In this document: one piece after another, positions 46,121 through 49,868 of the stretch | Numbering within the stretch: the stretch's first letter is position 1 | Layout: each line of letters starts with the position of its first letter | Origin: Phycisphaerales bacterium | GTDB taxonomy: Bacteria > Planctomycetota > Phycisphaerae > Phycisphaerales > UBA1924 | Direction of reading: 5' to 3' | Assembly: GCA_020847535.1 (NCBI GenBank) | Contig: JADLBU010000070.1 | Coordinates: 1 to 49,868, forward strand | DNA length: 49,868 bases | Position numbers and translations under genes: made by a program | The notes under the pieces: generated by a model | The model's database searches: none | What the model was told of the DNA's origin: nothing | Seen by the model: only the letters and a program-made list of their open reading frames with translations

Positions 46121-47632
46121 CTATTCCATCGCTTCAACAACGGGTTCAGGATGATCGGTCGGATCAAGCGTCAACTGGCGATTGATCCACGCCTCGCGCG
46201 CCGCCGGATCAGCTTCGATCGCCCGTTCGATCGCCAGTGTTTCTCGGTACTCCATAGCCTCCGCCGTCATCGTCCACTTGGCCTCGATTCCAAGATTCTG
46301 CAGTTCTCGCCGAATCTCTGCCAGCGACACCCGAAAGAACTCCTTGCGGTAATTCACCTTGTTGATCTGCTTGAGCAGGAAGTGTTTGTGAAGGTCGTTC
46401 TCAAGTTTGGGGGCGTCCTCACTGAGAATCATGGCGTGCACGTCGAAGTCGAACGGCACGCTCGCATCGCCCAATTCCCAGATGCGATCAAGGGGATCGA
46501 GGCGTCTCGTAAGCCCGATCTTGTACACGTGATCCCCAAAGGACCCGACGTTCGAGATGATGTACACATGGCCCTTGCGAGTTTGCTGCGCCATCGAGAT
46601 CGCACGGCGATTTTTCTCTTCCGCATGGACAAGCTTCGCCCGCAGATCCGCAAGTTGGGCCTCGATTTTGGCCCGCTGGTCGGCAGATGCGGCGGCAACC
46701 TGTGCTTCGGCCTTCGCCATCGCCTTTCTGAGCATTTCCTCTTCCTTCGCTGAGTCGCGGATGGCGCGCTCGAATTCCCTTCGCGCTTTCTCCTCCTCGC
46801 GGATTTGATCCCGGACCCGTCTCTGCTCTTCCTGCTCTCGCCGCTTGAGTTCCTGCGCAACGGCGGCCCACCGAAGTTCTTGGAGGCGAGCGGCTAGATA
46901 TTGATCCGTGATCCTGGCCTCCCGGAATGCCCTGCCGCCGAAATTGACCACGTTAAAGGCGTCCTTGATTTCCTGTTCCAGCTTGCCCGCATTATCGTGA
47001 CGAACTCGCGAGAGGATGGAATCGGTCTTGCCGTTGAATGCATCCAAAACGAATCGTTCGGCTCCCTCCCGTCGGTTCACTTCCACATACTCACACCGCG
47101 ATGCCAATCCGGCCTTAATCAATCCCTTGACGTGATCCCGGGCTTCTTTCAGGTGGCGTCCCGCGTCGGCGTGGGAGAACTCCTCGGCAAGCTCATCGAG
47201 GAGGCTTTCCGCGGGTACGAGATACTCGTCGCCGTAACCCTCGATGATGTTCTTCATGGCTCTGGCGGTTTGCTCGTACATCGACGCGTTCTGCACGGCG
47301 TCGTACGCCTTGCCCGCGATCTCCAGGGCTCGCTTCTCCGCGTCCGCAATGATCTGGTCCGCCCGACGCAACGAGGCCGCCATAGACGTCTGGGCATCTT
47401 CAAACAGTGCCTTAGCCTTGGCTTTCCCTTCCGCCAACGCCGTGGCCCCCGCCGCATGCGCCGCGGCGACTTCTCGTTCCAAGTGGGCCTGTACCTGAGC
47501 CGATTCCTGTGCTACTCGTTCATGGGCCTCTACAGCGCGGCGGGCGACCCTCACCGCCATGTACCACTTCACCAACAAGAACATACTGAGGACCGCCATC
47601 ACCCCTACCAGCACCATCAACAAGATGTTCAT
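46121..47632 (-). CDS. Membrane-anchored DUF4041/T5orf172 (GIY-YIG-like) protein
   Basis: A 503-residue protein. A transmembrane helix (residues about 4-24) is followed by a long coiled coil (40-110). A middle region with ILSRVRHDNAGKLEQEIKDAFNVVNFGGRAF resembles DUF4041, then a second charged coiled coil. The C-terminal nuclease-like domain has GHVYIISNVGSFGDHVYKIGLTRRLDPLDRI (T5orf172/GIY-YIG type) and VHAMILSEDAPKLENDLHKHF. The start is the ATG at 47632 with GGGAGG 7 bases before it, overlapping the upstream stop as TGATG. Related proteins occur in phages and defence islands. A DNA-cleaving role is plausible, but a membrane anchor is notable. Confidence 0.82.
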   Translation of the reverse strand: MNILLMVLVGVMAVLSMFLLVKWYMAVRVARRAVEAHERVAQESAQVQAHLEREVAAAHAAGATALAEGKAKAKALFEDAQTSMAASLRRADQIIADAEKRALEIAGKAYDAVQNASMYEQTARAMKNIIEGYGDEYLVPAESLLDELAEEFSHADAGRHLKEARDHVKGLIKAGLASRCEYVEVNRREGAERFVLDAFNGKTDSILSRVRHDNAGKLEQEIKDAFNVVNFGGRAFREARITDQYLAARLQELRWAAVAQELKRREQEEQRRVRDQIREEEKARREFERAIRDSAKEEEMLRKAMAKAEAQVAAASADQRAKIEAQLADLRAKLVHAEEKNRRAISMAQQTRKGHVYIISNVGSFGDHVYKIGLTRRLDPLDRIWELGDASVPFDFDVHAMILSEDAPKLENDLHKHFLLKQINKVNYRKEFFRVSLAEIRRELQNLGIEAKWTMTAEAMEYRETLAIERAIEADPAAREAWINRQLTLDPTDHPEPVVEAME

Positions 47633-47985
47633 CAACAACCTCCCGGGCAGCCAGCGTCTAACGGCTCGATGACCGTTGCAGCTGTGTTCCTGCATACAAA
47701 TGCCAGGTATCCCAGCACCCCTGCCGTCACCACGTTCGCCACCTCCCACGCCTCACGCTGGAGCGGCACCTTGAACAGCGGGTTATAAAGGATGGCCAGC
47801 GCCCAGCCCAGCAGCGCCGTCTTCGGGTCACCGCGCTTGACCAGCACGACTCCGGCAGCGACGCCCACTCCGCACACAACCAGCCGCAGGAACGAGTAGT
47901 ACCCGTATGGCAACTTCGCAAGAGCGATGATGCACAACAACGCCGCAGCGACGCAGGCAATCGAGATCGCAGACAGGTTCTTCAT
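47632..47985 (-). CDS. Small multi-pass membrane protein (DUF6804-like)
   Basis: A 117-residue protein with about four hydrophobic segments: ISIACVAAALLCIIALA, FLRLVVCGVGVAAGVVLV, TALLGWALAILYNPLF, and VANVVTAGVLGYLAFV. The LPYGYYSFLRLVVCGV and ILYNPLFKVPLQREAWEV segments match the DUF6804 pattern as I remember it. GGAGGTG precedes the ATG at 47985. It is translationally coupled (TGATG) to the T5orf172 gene, so the two likely act together at the membrane. Confidence 0.7.
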   Translation of the reverse strand: MKNLSAISIACVAAALLCIIALAKLPYGYYSFLRLVVCGVGVAAGVVLVKRGDPKTALLGWALAILYNPLFKVPLQREAWEVANVVTAGVLGYLAFVCRNTAATVIEPLDAGCPGGC

Positions 47986-48229
47986 CCCCAGCACCTCCAC
48001 GGTGCCGCAGTCTACCGCGCCCGAAGGCAGCATTGGCGTCGAGGACCGGGGACTGACGACGGTGCGTTCATTGACGAAACGCGAGCTTACCACAGGTTGG
48101 ACTCGCGGCCAGCACGTCAGTCGGATCGAGCCACCGCTTTACGATTCCAACCTCACACGGTCGCCGCGTCAGTGGTAACTGTTCACCGAGTCCGGTAGCC
48201 CCACACCGTCCAGGATATGCTGCGATGAG
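47986..48229. promoter_or_regulatory. Divergent gap upstream of the membrane pair
   Basis: This 244-base region separates the minus-strand membrane pair from a possible plus-strand gene. It carries a GTGGTAAC site at 48172-48179, like those upstream of the primase unit. I cannot place promoters. Confidence 0.35.
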
Positions 48230-48619
48230 ATGGCAACGACAGGCCCAACTGTATCCATGCGTGACATTTGCTTGAGCTCCGAGCGCCTGGTAGGAACGCT
48301 GCCCCAGGGCGGAACGAGTGAGAGCGCCGACTGCGCGTTGTTCCCATCAATCATGGATCTGGCCGAATGGTCCGGCTTGAACAGCCGCCAACTCTGGAAC
48401 CACCTGGTGCCTCAACTTCCCTCTCAGTGGGACTCTGGTGGCCCAAGGCCCGTGCCGCCCCCGCCGCTGCAAACGCTTGAGCAGCACGCCGCGTTGGCGT
48501 GCGCCTTGTTCCTCGCTGGGTGGGAACATGTCCGACATGTGGATGGTCATCGCGCCCGCACACTGATGGCGGACGGGTGGCTCGTGCTGGATCAATCAAA
48601 GTTCAGACTAGGGGGTTGA
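48230..48619 (+). CDS. Hypothetical protein
   Basis: I do not recognise this 129-residue protein. It has a plausible helical core (MDLAEWSGLNSRQLWNHLV, ALACALFLAGWEHVRHVDGHRARTLMADGW) with several tryptophans and mixed codon use typical of this region. There is no good ribosome binding site at 48230; an internal ATG at 48353 could be the true start. It converges with the restriction gene on the other strand, 52 bases apart. A chance open frame cannot be excluded. Confidence 0.45.
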   Translation: MATTGPTVSMRDICLSSERLVGTLPQGGTSESADCALFPSIMDLAEWSGLNSRQLWNHLVPQLPSQWDSGGPRPVPPPPLQTLEQHAALACALFLAGWEHVRHVDGHRARTLMADGWLVLDQSKFRLGG

Positions 48620-48671
48620 GCTACGACTTTGTGGAGGATTTGTAGCTTGCCAGCCGCCCTTCTTTCACGGC

Positions 48672-49868
48672 TTAGTAGTACTCCTTGATGTACCCGTAGG
48701 CCCGCTCGAACAAGCCTTGGTCCTGGTGAAGCTTGTACTTGAACAGTGTCTTGCGGAGTGCGATCTTCACCTCGCGCTCGCCCGCGTGCGTGTTCTGCCA
48801 GCCGTCGAATCGCACGGCGCGCACGATCTCGTCGATGTCGTCGACGACGCGTTTCACCATGACCGGCGTGCTGCCGTTCTTCGCCTCCTCGAACAGCTGC
48901 GTGAGCGCAGCCTTGCCGCGATCGACCTCCTCCGCGGCAGGCGTCTCACGCTCCAGCCGAACGACATCCTTGGCGAGATCGAGCAACGCCTTCAGGAAAT
49001 CGATGCTGATCAGCAGCCCCTGCTCGTGCCGGTTCTTGAGGTCCTCCAGCCGCTCCGCGAGGGCCTTGTACTTGGGGTTCCCCGCGTGCTTGCGCAGGCG
49101 GGCCGTGAGCTTGATGCTGATCTCTCGCCCCTTCTTCTCGGGGTCGGGGTCACCAAGCACGGCCTGCAGGAGGTCCGCGTCCAGCACGAGCGTGTCGAGG
49201 TCATCGCGGACGGCATCGACATGAACATTCTGGTGGATGAGCTCGATCGTCTTCGCGCCCAGGCGGTGCCACAACAGACGGCCCGTGCCTGTCGAGGGCT
49301 TCAGCGACTCATAAACCTGCACCAGCCAGCGGAAGTCCTTCTCGTACTGCGTGAGCACGGGGTCGGGCGAGACCGCCTCCCAGATCTTCGAGAGCACACT
49401 GAAGTCGGCGGCGAACGCGTCGCGCACGGTGTTGTTCGGCAGACACTCCTGAGCCGCGATGAGGCCTTCGTACCCCTGCAGCGTGCGGTCGCACCCCGCG
49501 AAGTATGCCAAGCACTTCTGCATCGCGGCGGGCAGCTTGCCAACCAGCTCGGCGATGTTTGAGACCGCCTTGCGGACGCCCTTCTCGTCGAACTGGAGCG
49601 CCTGCGCCACGTCGTCGAAGATGCCGAGGTAGTCCACGATCAGCCCGTGCGTCTTCTCCTCGCTGTACGGACGGTTCACCCGGCAGATGGCCTGTAGCAG
49701 GGTGTGGTCCCGGAGCGGCTTATCCAGGTACATCGTCTGGAGGATCGGCGCATCGAAGCCGGTGAGCAGCTTCGACGTGACGATCAGGATCTTGAGCGGG
49801 TCCTTCGGGTCGCGGAAACGATCGAGGAGCTTTTCCTCGGCGTCCCGGTCACGCTTGTATGCCTCGTA
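48672..49868 (-). CDS. hsdR: Type I restriction enzyme R subunit, C-terminal part
   Basis: The 3' part of the motor/nuclease subunit, about 398 codons, continuing beyond the right edge. It contains late helicase motifs: KILIVTSKLLTGFDAPILQT (motif V) and LLQAICRVNRPYSEEKTHGLIVDYLGI (motif VI, Gln and Arg-x-x-Arg-like). The helical C-terminal region that contacts the methylase core follows, ending in FERAYGYIKEYY. The nuclease and Walker motifs must lie to the right of the window. hsdM and hsdS are expected there. Confidence 0.92.
   Translation of the reverse strand, partial: YEAYKRDRDAEEKLLDRFRDPKDPLKILIVTSKLLTGFDAPILQTMYLDKPLRDHTLLQAICRVNRPYSEEKTHGLIVDYLGIFDDVAQALQFDEKGVRKAVSNIAELVGKLPAAMQKCLAYFAGCDRTLQGYEGLIAAQECLPNNTVRDAFAADFSVLSKIWEAVSPDPVLTQYEKDFRWLVQVYESLKPSTGTGRLLWHRLGAKTIELIHQNVHVDAVRDDLDTLVLDADLLQAVLGDPDPEKKGREISIKLTARLRKHAGNPKYKALAERLEDLKNRHEQGLLISIDFLKALLDLAKDVVRLERETPAAEEVDRGKAALTQLFEEAKNGSTPVMVKRVVDDIDEIVRAVRFDGWQNTHAGEREVKIALRKTLFKYKLHQDQGLFERAYGYIKEYY

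Overview
The window looks like chromosomal DNA from a planctomycete, probably of the Phycisphaerae type. This is inferred from the gene set, not from a marker-gene tree: a vitamin B12-dependent ribonucleotide reductase, an enlarged leucyl-tRNA synthetase, LpxC (so an outer membrane with lipid A chemistry), a kinase fused to a WD40 propeller, and a type IV pilus/type II secretion-like operon with a PilM-PilN fusion. GC content is high. The + strand is strongly G-rich from about 1.1 to 36.9 kb whichever strand is coding.

Layout of the core part. A C-rich hypothetical gene (21-962, +) is followed by the minus-strand nucleotide block dcd - small ORF - nrdJ (5858 to 1330), with a clear rho-independent terminator at 1164-1207. 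Plus-strand genes follow: a FlgI-like HEAT-repeat lipoprotein and an SMC with an unusual insertion in its ATPase head. Next come minus-strand trpE, lpxC, leuS, two small conserved-looking genes and a HAD hydrolase. Then plus-strand mnmA and a DevC/DevB-like transporter pair without an ATPase, a minus-strand Ser/Thr kinase with WD40 repeats, and a tightly overlapping minus-strand pilus/secretion operon: PilZ, GspE, GspF, GspG, GspH, two more pseudopilins, a small membrane protein, PilM-PilN, PilO and PilP (36622 to 27886). No secretin or prepilin peptidase gene is present.

At a tRNA-Gly(TCC) gene (36937-37008, +) the character changes. The strong GC skew disappears and the genes become mobile-element and defence genes: a PIN-domain protein with an Xre/ImmA-IrrE partner that has a UPF0175-like tail, a terminase remnant, a tyrosine integrase, a primase-polymerase-helicase resembling the NrS-1 phage type, an AlpA-like regulator, several unknown genes, a probably truncated nuclease, a membrane-anchored T5orf172 (GIY-YIG-like) protein with a small membrane partner, and the C-terminal part of a type I restriction HsdR subunit that runs off the right edge. 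I read 37 kb onward as an integrated element whose right end lies outside the window.

The core also carries dispersed repeats. Two families have an 8-base period, built on GAAGTGAC and AGGCATCG, and they occur between genes and inside smc and leuS. A 49-base hairpin repeat ends exactly at two stop codons. One inverted-repeat element overlaps the trpE stop codon, and there are clustered short palindromes.
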